Shown: in pieces, positions 24,046 through 31,890 of the stretch
How the letters are laid out: each line of letters opens with the position of its first letter
Numbering within the stretch: the first letter of the stretch is position 1
Assembly (NCBI GenBank): GCA_036488725.1
Contig: DASXHD010000021.1
Location: forward strand, 1 to 64,000
Origin: DASXHD01 sp036488725
GTDB lineage: Bacteria; Myxococcota_A; Polyangia; Polyangiales; Polyangiaceae
Reading direction: 5' to 3'
Length of the DNA stretch: 64,000 nt
The notes under the pieces: model-generated
Told to the model about the DNA's origin: nothing
Databases searched by the model: none
Seen by the model: only the letters and a program-made list of their open reading frames with translations
Program-made: the position numbers and the translations under genes

Positions 24046-24774
24046 TCACGCTTGGAAGATGCTGGCCACTTCGGCGGCGAGCTTCTCTTCCGGCACCTTC
24101 TTGGCGAAGGCGAGCTCCTTCATGAGGAGGCTCTTCGCGCGGTCGAGCAGATGGCGCTCGCCGAACGAGAGGTCTTTGTCGAACTTCAGGCGGTGCATGT
24201 CGCGGAGGACTTTCGCGACTTCGTGGGGCAAGCCGCTCTGGACCATTTCCGTGTAGGCGCGGAAGCGGCGGCTCCACGGCTGGACGTCGACGGCGACTTC
24301 ACGGGCGCGCATCGTGTCGAGGACTGCGTCGGCTTCTTTCGAGCTCATGATCGAGCGGAGGCCGCCCGCGGCCGCGGCGTTCGCCGGGACCATGACCTTC
24401 ATGCCGTTGTCGAGGATCTTGAGGACGTAGAAGATCGCGCGCGTGCCGCCGAGCTCGCGCTCGTCGACCGCCGTGATTTCGCCGACGCCGTGCTTCGGGT
24501 GGACCGCCTTGTCGCCGAGCTTGAATTGCATCTTGGTCGGAGCGGCGGCGCGGACCGCGACGGTCGGGAGGACCGTCGGAGGCGGCAGCGGCTTCGGCAC
24601 GGCGACCGCTGTTGCCTTGGGGCGGCCGGCGGGGGGCGTCGAGACGGGGTGCGGGCGAGCCGGGGCGGCCGAGGGACGCGTCGAGCGCGTCGCGGCTTTG
24701 GCCACTTTCCTGGCGGATTTCACGGGGGTAGCTGCGGGGCGCGCCGTGCGGGCGCGAGCTGAACGGAGGGACAT
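24046..24774 (-). CDS. CdnL/CarD-family RNA polymerase-binding regulator with basic N-terminal tail
   Basis: A 242-residue protein. Residues 82-242 are a complete CdnL domain: FKLGDKAVHPKHGVGEI (RNAP beta-binding Tudor-like part), FYVLKILDNGMKVMVP, then the helical DNA-contacting part with WSRRFRAYTEMV, VLRDMHRLKFDKDLSFGERHLLD and a C-terminal LAAEVASIF. CdnL stabilises promoter open complexes at rRNA and housekeeping genes. Residues 1-81 are Lys/Arg/Ala/Pro-rich (AGRPKATAV, ARKVAKAATRSTRP), like histone H1 or AT-hook tails. In M. xanthus CarD the basic tail is C-terminal, so this is the reverse order. If translation starts at Met 82 (24531) the tail is absent; neither start has a clear Shine-Dalgarno. 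Confidence 0.88.
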   Translation of the reverse strand: MSLRSARARTARPAATPVKSARKVAKAATRSTRPSAAPARPHPVSTPPAGRPKATAVAVPKPLPPPTVLPTVAVRAAAPTKMQFKLGDKAVHPKHGVGEITAVDERELGGTRAIFYVLKILDNGMKVMVPANAAAAGGLRSIMSSKEADAVLDTMRAREVAVDVQPWSRRFRAYTEMVQSGLPHEVAKVLRDMHRLKFDKDLSFGERHLLDRAKSLLMKELAFAKKVPEEKLAAEVASIFQA

Positions 24775-24816
24775 GAGGTTGGGGAACCTTCGGTTTGGCG
24801 CCGGCGCGGTCAGTTA

Positions 24817-24852
24817 GGGGCCGCCGGGCGGTTTGGGTAGAGGGGCCTCGGG
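24817..24852 (+). other. G-quadruplex-type motif in the leader region of the cdnL-like gene
   Basis: Four G-runs (24817-24820, 24826-24828, 24835-24837, 24842-24845) with loops of 5, 6 and 4 bases, plus a further run at 24850-24852. The G-rich strand is the template for the cdnL-like transcript, so the RNA leader would be C-rich. The 150-base gap 24775-24924 holds otherwise only the promoter candidate at 24886-24914. Confidence 0.4.
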
Positions 24853-24885
24853 TTGGAGGCTATGGGCCCTCAACGAGGTGGCGTG

Positions 24886-24914
24886 CCCTAACATTCCCGA
24901 GGGCCGCGCGTCAA
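24886..24914 (-). promoter_or_regulatory. Possible promoter of the cdnL-like gene
   Basis: On the minus strand TTGACG (24914-24909) is followed after 17 bases by TTAGGG, with TAGGGC one base later. The -35 matches the consensus at five of six positions; the -10 is weak. It would give a leader of about 100 bases. Confidence 0.3.
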
Positions 24915-24924
24915 TGGCGGCGTA

Positions 24925-25986
24925 TTATTTCATGATCTCATCTATTTGCGAGCCCGTCGCCGAGTGAGCTCCTGAGGCGAGACGCTCTGCGTCGATCACG
25001 GCGAAAAGCGAGAGGACGGTCGGGCTGGTTTTGAGGATTGGGCCGCGGATTGGGACGTTGAGGCCGCAGAGGCGGCCGAGGTCGCTTTCGGCGATTCGTT
25101 CCGCGGCGGCGGCGAAGCGTTGGCCGGCGGAGGAGGCGTCGTCGTTCCAGGCGCCGAGGAGATCAATGGTGACGTCCAAGGCGGCCCGGCCGTGGGGATC
25201 GTTCGGAGCCGAACGATCTCCATCCGAACCGCTGAAATGTGGGCGGATCGCGATGGCGACGGCGGTTGCGGCTTGCAGGAGACCGGCGAGACCTTTGGCC
25301 GATTCGCCCTCGAACGGGCCCGGGTAGAAGATGCGAACGGGGGCGTCGCCGAGCGCTTGTGCGGCGGCCTCGAGCGGTGCCGAGCGGAGCGCGGGGCGGG
25401 CGCGGGCGAGCTTGTGGAGCGCAAAGAGCTCGCTCGCCCGGAGGGGGCCGGCGCGGCCGGGGACCGCGTGCGTTTCGACGCCGACGGCGCGGCGGCCGAA
25501 CAAGACGAGCGCGAGGTGGCCGTCGGCGGCGTCGCCCTCGAGCCGAACGACCGTCGACAGGGGACCTCCCCGAGAGTCGATGAAGCGCCCGGTGACCCGT
25601 GTCGTTCGGTCGCTGAAGGCTTGCTCGATCCGGGCTGGGTCGAAGTCACCTTCCGCGAGCGCCAACGTGGAGGCGCCGTAGCTTGCGACGACGAGATCTT
25701 CGAGTTTGAGCGGATCGACGCCGCCGTGACGGCGGGCGAAGGTTTCGAGCTGCGTTTGGGGGACGACTTCGTAGACGAGCGGGAGCAGCTCCGGGTGCGC
25801 GAGGAGCTCGCGGGGGCGCGCTTCCACGAGTGAGTCGAGGCCGGCGGCGGGCGCGAGATCGACCAGCGCCGGGAGCTCGATCGGTTTTTCGGGCGGGAGC
25901 GGCGTCGCCGGAGACCCGCAGGAAACCAGCACGAAGAGGGAGATCGTTCGGATCCGAACGATCGTCAGCGAACGACTTTGACCCAA
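24925..25986 (-). CDS. Lipoprotein of unknown function
   Basis: A 353-residue lipoprotein: basic n-region MGQSRSLTIVRIR, hydrophobic TISLFVLVS, Cys 23. The mature part begins with a Pro-rich linker, then alternating helix/strand with LEDLVVASYGASTLALAEGDF and GHLALVLFGRRAVGVETHAVPG. No family recognised. The start at 25986 overlaps the end of tyrS by 22 bases, so the two are likely co-transcribed. Two copies of a 22-base palindrome lie in this gene, in different reading frames (see repeats). Confidence 0.7.
   Translation of the reverse strand: MGQSRSLTIVRIRTISLFVLVSCGSPATPLPPEKPIELPALVDLAPAAGLDSLVEARPRELLAHPELLPLVYEVVPQTQLETFARRHGGVDPLKLEDLVVASYGASTLALAEGDFDPARIEQAFSDRTTRVTGRFIDSRGGPLSTVVRLEGDAADGHLALVLFGRRAVGVETHAVPGRAGPLRASELFALHKLARARPALRSAPLEAAAQALGDAPVRIFYPGPFEGESAKGLAGLLQAATAVAIAIRPHFSGSDGDRSAPNDPHGRAALDVTIDLLGAWNDDASSAGQRFAAAAERIAESDLGRLCGLNVPIRGPILKTSPTVLSLFAVIDAERLASGAHSATGSQIDEIMK
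25197..25218. repeat. 22-base palindromic element, copy 1
   Basis: Arms GATCGTTCGG and its inverse around a 2-base centre AG. It differs from copy 2 at one central base. On the coding strand it is read in the frame giving DRSAPND. Confidence 0.6.
25942..25963. repeat. 22-base perfect palindrome, copy 2
   Basis: Same arms as copy 1 with centre AT, so perfectly symmetric. It begins two bases after the tyrS stop codon (read leftward) and lies in the signal-peptide codons of the lipoprotein gene, read as IVRIRTI. It could act as a hairpin or protein site between tyrS and the lipoprotein gene. Confidence 0.6.
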
Positions 25987-27194
25987 GCGAAGCGCCTGTT
26001 CTTCGAGCCCACTCGGAGCAAGTAGCGGCCGCCGACCGGGAGCTGCAGCTGCGGGTCGCGGGTTTGTTTTTGGTCGACCTCGACGCCGCCTTGCTCGACC
26101 AGGCGGCGGCCCTCGCTGGTCGATTTCACGAGGCCGGCGCCGGAGAGAGCTTTTGCGATCCAGAGCGTGTCGCCGTCGGTTTTGATTTCGTGCTCGGGGA
26201 CGGCGTCGGGGACGGCGTCGCGCGAGTAGATGCCGGCGAAGTCGCGGGCGGCTTTTTCGGCGGCCTCGGCGTCGTGGAAGCGGGTCACGAGCTCGCGCGC
26301 GAAGAGCGCTTTGATTTCCATCGGGCTCTTGCCGGCGCGTTTTTCTTCGCGCAGCGCGGCGATTTCGGCGTTCGTGCGATCCGACAGGAGCTCGAAGTAG
26401 CGGAAGACGACGTCGTCGTCGATTTGCATCGACTTGCGGAACATGACGAGCGGGTCTTCGGTGAGGCCGATGTAATTGTCGGCGCTCTTCGACATTTTTT
26501 TGCCGACGACCTGACCGTTTTCCATCCGGGCGTCGATGCCCTCGAGGAGCGGCGTCGTCATGACGATCTGCCCGCGCTTACCGTACTTCGGCATGAGGTC
26601 GCGGCCGACGAGGAGGTTGAAGAGCTGGTCGGTGCCGCCGAGCTCGACGTCGGATTCGAGCGCGACCGAGTCGTAACCTTGGAGCAGCGGGTAGAGAAAT
26701 TCGTGCTGATGGATCGGGCGGTTTTCGGCGAAGCGCTTCGCGAAGTCGCTCCGCTCGAGCATGCGCGCGACGGTGGTCTTCGCCATGAGCTCGACGATGT
26801 CGCTCGGCTTGAGCGCGTCGAGCCATTCGGAGTTGAAGCGGACCTCGGTCGTCTTCGGATCGAGGATTTTGAAGGCTTGGTGCGTGTACGTTTTGGCGGC
26901 GTCTTGCACCTGCTCGCGCGTGAGACGAGGGCGGAGCTCGTTGACGCCCGTCGGGTCGCCGACCATCGCGGTGAAGTTGCCGACGAGGAGGACGACGTGA
27001 TGGCCGAGCTGCTGGAACTGCCGCATTTTCGCGAGCACGACGGCGTGGCCGATGTGCAGATCCGGGCGCGTCGGGTCGAAGCCGGCTTTGATTTTGAGCG
27101 GGCGCCCCGATGCGAGGCGCTCTTCGAGCTCGGCGCGGACGTGGAGATCGACGATGCCGCGCGTGAGGAGCGCGAGCTGTTCGGCGGCGTTCAC
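25965..27194 (-). CDS. tyrS: Tyrosyl-tRNA synthetase
   Basis: A 409-residue class I synthetase that charges tRNA-Tyr. HIGH is at residues 47-50 (DLHIGHA), KMSKS near 236 (GKKMSKSADN), with HEFLYPLLQGYDSVAL and ELGGTDQLFNLLVGRDLM between them. The C-terminal S4-like RNA-binding domain is about 345-409. The insert pattern suits the TyrZ-type subgroup. The start is GTG, overlapping the stop of the IHF/HU gene (GTGA), so it is translationally coupled to it. Confidence 0.96.
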   Translation of the reverse strand: MNAAEQLALLTRGIVDLHVRAELEERLASGRPLKIKAGFDPTRPDLHIGHAVVLAKMRQFQQLGHHVVLLVGNFTAMVGDPTGVNELRPRLTREQVQDAAKTYTHQAFKILDPKTTEVRFNSEWLDALKPSDIVELMAKTTVARMLERSDFAKRFAENRPIHQHEFLYPLLQGYDSVALESDVELGGTDQLFNLLVGRDLMPKYGKRGQIVMTTPLLEGIDARMENGQVVGKKMSKSADNYIGLTEDPLVMFRKSMQIDDDVVFRYFELLSDRTNAEIAALREEKRAGKSPMEIKALFARELVTRFHDAEAAEKAARDFAGIYSRDAVPDAVPEHEIKTDGDTLWIAKALSGAGLVKSTSEGRRLVEQGGVEVDQKQTRDPQLQLPVGGRYLLRVGSKNRRFAWVKVVR

Positions 27195-27538
27195 GTGTCG
27201 TCGCCGGTCTCGTCCTCGTCGTCGTCGTCTTTGTCGGAGCCGCCGGTGATCGGGAGGTGGCGGCTGCCGTTGACGAGCTCTTTCAGCTCTTTGCCGACTT
27301 TGAAGAACGGTAGACGCTTGGCGGGGACGCTCACGGGCTCGCCGGTGCGCGGGTTTCTGCCCGAATAAGCCTTGTACGGGCGGACGGTGAAGCTGCCGAA
27401 GCCGCGGATCTCGATGCCTTCGCCGCGCTCGAGCGCTTCGGTCATCGCGTCGAAGATGCAGTTGACGACGAGCTCCGCGCGGGCCTTCGTCAAGTTGGCT
27501 CGCGCTGCCATCGCATCGATGAGCTCGCTTTTCGTCAT
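27191..27538 (-). CDS. IHF/HU-family DNA-binding protein with acidic tail
   Basis: A 115-residue histone-like protein. Residues 1-94 are the full IHF/HU fold: MTKSELIDAMAARANLTKARAE dimerisation helices, GEGIEIRGFGSFTVR, the DNA-inserting arm with GRNPRTGEPVSVPAKR (Pro tip), and LPFFKVGKELKELVN. It looks closest to IHF beta. Residues 95-115 are a separate acidic tail (DKDDDDEDETGDD) not found in classical IHF. GGGAGG lies 7 bases before ATG. A promoter overlaps the 3' end of the upstream glycosyltransferase gene. Bends DNA; acts in nucleoid structure and promoter architecture. Confidence 0.93.
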   Translation of the reverse strand: MTKSELIDAMAARANLTKARAELVVNCIFDAMTEALERGEGIEIRGFGSFTVRPYKAYSGRNPRTGEPVSVPAKRLPFFKVGKELKELVNGSRHLPITGGSDKDDDDEDETGDDT

Positions 27539-27574
27539 GGTCGGGCCTCCCCAGGCAATCGGCCTTAGCCCGAA

Positions 27575-27603
27575 AAGATGAGGTAAATCGCGGCCTCAGT
27601 CAA
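27575..27603 (-). promoter_or_regulatory. Promoter of the IHF/HU-tyrS operon
   Basis: On the minus strand TTGACT, 17 bases, then CATCTT, ending 37 bases before the IHF/HU start codon. The -35 overlaps the stop region of the glycosyltransferase gene at 27600. Confidence 0.55.
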
Positions 27604-29678
27604 CGATTACTCAGCTCGACGCGATCGAGCGCGACCGGGCCGCTCGAAACGCGGATTTCGAGCGGGACCTCGCCTTCGCCGAGCTCGAGTGTTTGGGCTC
27701 CGAGATCGCGGCATTCGGCGGTGGCGGCGCTCGGTGCGGGGCTCGTCCAGTGCGTCGCGCCGAGCGCGAGATCTACCGGGCCGTCGCCAGGGCGCGCGAG
27801 GATGAACGGGCGGATCGTCCACTTTGCTGCGCGAGGAACTGGAATCGCGATCCGGATCGTCCCCGGGGGGTGGACGATCAGGACTTCGCCGGCCGAGGGA
27901 CAACCTTGGCGGGCCCCGCTGGTGTAAGCGGGCTCGGCCCACGCGCCGTTTTGCGAGATCGGCGGCCAATCGACTTCGGACTCGAAACGCCAGAGCTCGC
28001 GGCCGGCGACCTCGGCGGAGGGCGGCGTGAAAGGGAGAAGCGTCGGTTCGGCGAGGCGATCGTCGTGGATGGCGCCGAAGCGGTACGCCCACGTACGCGG
28101 GCGGCCGAGCTTCTCGTAAAGGAGGCGATCGTGAGAGTCGTTGCGGAGGCGCGCGACGACGACGCCGCGCGTGGGGTCGGTGACGGCGGGATCGTAGGCG
28201 AGGTCGAAGCCGTGATCGGTGTCGATGAAGAGGAGGCCCGTGTCGACGTGGTTTTCTTGGAGGCGTTCGGGCTCGAACATCGGGCGGCCGCCGTCGCGGT
28301 TGGCGAGCGAGAGATCGTCGTATGCGCCGTGGAGCGCGAAGCCGATGGCGGTGAGGCCGAGGAGGAGCGCGGCTTTTTTGGCGAAGGCGACGCGCGGAAG
28401 GAAAAGCGCGAGCGAGACGGCGATCGCGGCGTGCTCGATGGGCAGGACGTCGGCGAAGAAACGCGCGCCGGCGCCGGGGTAGTCGCCGTCGAAATAGAAG
28501 GGCGCGTAGGCGAGAATTTGGAGCGCGACCACGAGCCACGCGAAGCGCAGCGTGCGGTGGCGTCGCGCGCCGGCGACGCACGCGGGCAGCGCGAGGAACG
28601 TGACCGGCCATGCGTCGAGCGCGTCGGAGAGGTGCACGTGGAGACGTCGAAGCGTGGTGCCCGCGGCGGCGACGAGACCGAAGCCGTTCGACAGACGCGC
28701 GCGCACGAAATCGCCGTGCTCGTGGAGGCAACCGATCCCCGCGCCGAAGCCATAGCGGAAGCAACCCGGCGGGCCGTCGGAGGTCGCGTAGTACGCCTGT
28801 TGCGTCGAAGCGAAGAAGCTTCCGGTCGCGGCGTGCTGCGCGGCGAGGAGAAGCGCGAGGCCGGGGAGGGTGGCGACCGCGGCGAAGAGGGCGTCGCTCG
28901 GGCGCGATTTTCTCACGAGCAGAAGGGCGACGACGAGGATGGGGAGCGTCGAGATGGGGCGCGTGCAGACGGTCGCGCCGAGGAGGAAGCCGAGCGCGAC
29001 GAAGGTTCTTCGTCGCGATGCGCCGCGCGCGATGCGAAGCGCCAGGAGGAACGCGAGGGCGACGGCGAGCGCGGTCGCGGCGTGCGACATCGGGTCGGCG
29101 GTTTGGTAACGGAGCGCGGCGCAGGCGACCGAGAGGAGCGCGCCGAGGCGCGCGGCATCTTCGCGGAGCGGCGAGTCGTGGAGGAGCTCGAGGACGAGCG
29201 CGTAGGTCGCGACGACGAGCGCGGCGGCGAGCGCGATGCCCACGAGCATCGGGGCGCCGAGGACGTAACCGATCGAGAGGAGGAGAGGCCACCCGGGCGG
29301 AAAGATTCCGGCGAGACGATCGGGCGACGTGCAGAGGAGGAATCGGCCGCGGAAGCTCGCGCTCGGCCAGGGCACGTGCCACGCGAGCTCGCGGTGCGCG
29401 AGGGCTTTGGCTTGGAGCGCGTAGGCGGTCGCGTCGATGATGCGCGGGCCGCCGCGGAGGTAGTGCGCCGCGAAGCCGAGCGTCAGAAAGGACGCGAGCA
29501 TCGACGCGCCGATGAGGAAGCGGGCGCGCGACTGGCTGCGGATGCCTTCGAGCACGTCGCGCGACGCGAGCACCGCGAGCACGGCGCCGAGGCCGAGCGC
29601 GAACGCGACCCACGCGACGTCGTCGGGCGGCGCGCCCCAACGGCCCACGAGGACCGCGAGCTTCGGCGCCGCGGTCAT
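27600..29678 (-). CDS. GT-C family membrane glycosyltransferase-like protein (PMT/ArnT-like)
   Basis: A 692-residue protein with about 11-13 predicted membrane helices over the first ~480 residues and a C-terminal soluble beta domain (about 500-692). Early loops contain GPRIIDATAYALQAKALAHRELAW and GRFLLCTSPDRLAGIFPPGWPLLLSIGY, which fit the acidic first periplasmic loop of polyprenyl-phosphate-sugar glycosyltransferases (dolichyl-phosphate mannosyltransferase type). It likely transfers a sugar from a lipid carrier at the outer face of the inner membrane. ATG 29678 overlaps the stop of the preceding GT-C gene (ATGA), so they form one operon. Confidence 0.75.
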   Translation of the reverse strand: MTAAPKLAVLVGRWGAPPDDVAWVAFALGLGAVLAVLASRDVLEGIRSQSRARFLIGASMLASFLTLGFAAHYLRGGPRIIDATAYALQAKALAHRELAWHVPWPSASFRGRFLLCTSPDRLAGIFPPGWPLLLSIGYVLGAPMLVGIALAAALVVATYALVLELLHDSPLREDAARLGALLSVACAALRYQTADPMSHAATALAVALAFLLALRIARGASRRRTFVALGFLLGATVCTRPISTLPILVVALLLVRKSRPSDALFAAVATLPGLALLLAAQHAATGSFFASTQQAYYATSDGPPGCFRYGFGAGIGCLHEHGDFVRARLSNGFGLVAAAGTTLRRLHVHLSDALDAWPVTFLALPACVAGARRHRTLRFAWLVVALQILAYAPFYFDGDYPGAGARFFADVLPIEHAAIAVSLALFLPRVAFAKKAALLLGLTAIGFALHGAYDDLSLANRDGGRPMFEPERLQENHVDTGLLFIDTDHGFDLAYDPAVTDPTRGVVVARLRNDSHDRLLYEKLGRPRTWAYRFGAIHDDRLAEPTLLPFTPPSAEVAGRELWRFESEVDWPPISQNGAWAEPAYTSGARQGCPSAGEVLIVHPPGTIRIAIPVPRAAKWTIRPFILARPGDGPVDLALGATHWTSPAPSAATAECRDLGAQTLELGEGEVPLEIRVSSGPVALDRVELSNR

Positions 29679-31864
29679 TGTCCGATCCACACGTGGAAGA
29701 GCGGGAGCTCGCCGGGCCCGTCGTTTTCGATGACGACGTCGATCGTCTTTTCGACGCGCTCGGGCGGAATCGTGAGCGTGCGCTCGTCCCAACCGTCGCG
29801 TGGTGCGAGATCGACGCGCTCGATTTCGGCGCCGCCGACGCGCACGTGGAAGTGCGATTCACCGGCGGGCGCGCTTCGGAAGGCGAGGATCGCGGCGCGA
29901 TGCGTCTCGAGGTTGCCGAGCGTGAAGCGTTCGCTCGCGTGCGCGTAAAGGATGCGGCCGCCGTCGAAGACGTCGCGGCTCGGGTCGGCGAGGTCCGGGA
30001 GGATCTTCATGTCGGTCCAGCCGCTGCCGCGCGAGAACGAGTAGGCGTGATCTTTTTCGCTGACGAGATCCGCGAGGTCGAGCGTGTCGCGGAGACGTCC
30101 GAGCGGGACGCGTGGCTGCTCGCCTGTGCCGAGGAGATGCCAGTCGGCTTGGTAGAGGACGTCTTCGTATCCGCCGCAGATGACGTTGCCGGGCGCGGGA
30201 ACGCGGGCGATCTCGTGGCCGAACCAAACTGGGAGCGTGCCCCACCACGACGGATAGATCGCGAGCATGTCGGGACGATCGCTCTCCGGCATGCGCTCGA
30301 TGAGCTCGAGGCTCGCGGCGAGGCCGTTCACGCCGGCGCGCGCGAAGGGCAAGTCGTGGTAGCCGCCGAGGCCGATGATGTCGAGGCCAGGGCGGTCGGA
30401 GGCGTAGATGAGCGCGCCAGCGTCGCCGACGAGCACGCGATGCGGCTTGAGCTCGGCGAGGAACGCGCCGGCGCGCAAGTGTTGATCGCGGATGTTGCGC
30501 GACGCGCGGCCGAAGAACCATTTTTGCTCGCGGACTTTGGCGACCTCGTGGTCGTTGGCGACGAGGAGCGCGGCGGCGACGATGGGCGCGCGGAGGACCC
30601 ACGCGCGCATGAGGAGCGCGAGGCCCGCGCCGCACGCGAGGGCGATCGTCCACGAGAGGCGGAGCGTGGGGATCGTGTTCGGCGGGCGCAGCGTGATGGC
30701 GAAGACGTGCGCGCCGACGGCGCCGGCGATCGTGGCCCACGCGATCGACGGGCGCGCGGCGCGTCGCAAGAGAGCGCACGCGGCGAGCGCGCCGAGGATG
30801 AGAAGCCACGCGACCGCGGGCATCGTGTAACGCTCGTTCTGCCAGCGCACTTGGCCGTTCAGCGCGACGAGCATCATCCACGAGACGATTTGGAAGACGA
30901 GGATCGCGGCGTAGCGGCGCGTCTCGGGCATCGCGAGGGCGAGGAGCGCGAGCACGGGCAAGATGCAGTCGACGAAGACCCAGTCGGTGAAGTGGTACTC
31001 GAGGTTGCGGAAGATCGCGTACCTCAGATTTTGCGTGTAGTCCGCAATCTTCTCGTCGACCGTGAGGAACGGGTTGTTGATCGCGAGCTTCACGATCGCG
31101 CCGCTCGCGCTCGCTTCGCCGGTGAAGATGCGGTTGGCGATCGATTGCGCGGCGAGCGCGGCGCACGCGGGGCCTCCCGCGCGGAGGAGGGTCACCATGC
31201 GCGCGCGCGATGAGAGGCCGCGGGCGAGCGCGGCGGCGAGACCGAAGCCGGCGATCGTGGTCGCGCCCTCGGGTCGCGTCGTCACGATGAAGAAACCGGC
31301 GATGCCCAGGAGCCAGCCGGCGCGGACGCGCTCGCGATCGGTGCGCGCGTCGTCGAACGCGAAGAGCGCGGCGAGGCCGGCGGCCCACGTGAGGAGGAAG
31401 AACGCGACCTCCATGCCGCTCCAGAGCGACCAATCGAGCGCGCCGATTGCGTAGAACATCGGCGGGAGCAAGTACGACGCTGCGCGTGAGCGGAGCGTGC
31501 GCGTGACGAGGCCGCGCGCGATCCAGAGCGTCACGAAGCACGACGTCATCGCGACGATCGCGGCCCACTTCATGATCGCGACCTCGCGGAAGCCGCCGAG
31601 CCAGCCGATGGCGAGCACGAATGGATAGAGGAGGCTCGTGTTGCCCGACGAGTAGCCGTTGCCGGAGAACCACTCGAAGGGATGACCTTCGGCGGCGGCG
31701 CGCGCGTAATCGAAGTGGATGAAGACGTCGTCGAGCGGCGCGCTCCAGTGGCCGCCGGTCTGCATCATCATGTAGCCGTAGAACTGCCGAGCCGAAGCGA
31801 TGGTGCACACGGCCGCCCAGAGGACCCAGAGGGCGCCTTCGGTTCGTCGAAACTGCGCGCGCAC
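29675..31864 (-). CDS. GT-C-like membrane protein, paralogue of 53684-55663
   Basis: A 729-residue protein with about 10-12 membrane helices and a C-terminal soluble domain. The first periplasmic loop has PLDDVFIHFDYARAAAEGHP and YSSGNTSLLYPFVLAIGW, shared almost exactly with the protein at 53684-55663. Later conserved parts are also shared (LVGDAGALIYASDR, LDIIGLGGYHDLPFARAG, VICGGYEDVLYQADW). The acidic DD in the first loop suits a lipid-linked-sugar glycosyltransferase. The start is GTG 31864; TATACG lies six bases upstream, in a 26-base gap shared with the divergent gene. Confidence 0.75.
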   Translation of the reverse strand: MRAQFRRTEGALWVLWAAVCTIASARQFYGYMMMQTGGHWSAPLDDVFIHFDYARAAAEGHPFEWFSGNGYSSGNTSLLYPFVLAIGWLGGFREVAIMKWAAIVAMTSCFVTLWIARGLVTRTLRSRAASYLLPPMFYAIGALDWSLWSGMEVAFFLLTWAAGLAALFAFDDARTDRERVRAGWLLGIAGFFIVTTRPEGATTIAGFGLAAALARGLSSRARMVTLLRAGGPACAALAAQSIANRIFTGEASASGAIVKLAINNPFLTVDEKIADYTQNLRYAIFRNLEYHFTDWVFVDCILPVLALLALAMPETRRYAAILVFQIVSWMMLVALNGQVRWQNERYTMPAVAWLLILGALAACALLRRAARPSIAWATIAGAVGAHVFAITLRPPNTIPTLRLSWTIALACGAGLALLMRAWVLRAPIVAAALLVANDHEVAKVREQKWFFGRASRNIRDQHLRAGAFLAELKPHRVLVGDAGALIYASDRPGLDIIGLGGYHDLPFARAGVNGLAASLELIERMPESDRPDMLAIYPSWWGTLPVWFGHEIARVPAPGNVICGGYEDVLYQADWHLLGTGEQPRVPLGRLRDTLDLADLVSEKDHAYSFSRGSGWTDMKILPDLADPSRDVFDGGRILYAHASERFTLGNLETHRAAILAFRSAPAGESHFHVRVGGAEIERVDLAPRDGWDERTLTIPPERVEKTIDVVIENDGPGELPLFHVWIGQ

Positions 31865-31871
31865 GCGCGTC

Positions 31872-31877
31872 GTATAC
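31872..31877. promoter_or_regulatory. Symmetric GTATAC -10-like element between divergent genes
   Basis: Minus reading: TATACG, six bases, GTG 31864. Plus reading: TATACC, twelve bases, ATG 31891. The whole gap is 26 bases, so both promoters must overlap. No convincing -35 seen. Confidence 0.4.
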
Positions 31878-31890
31878 CATCAACTGATCG

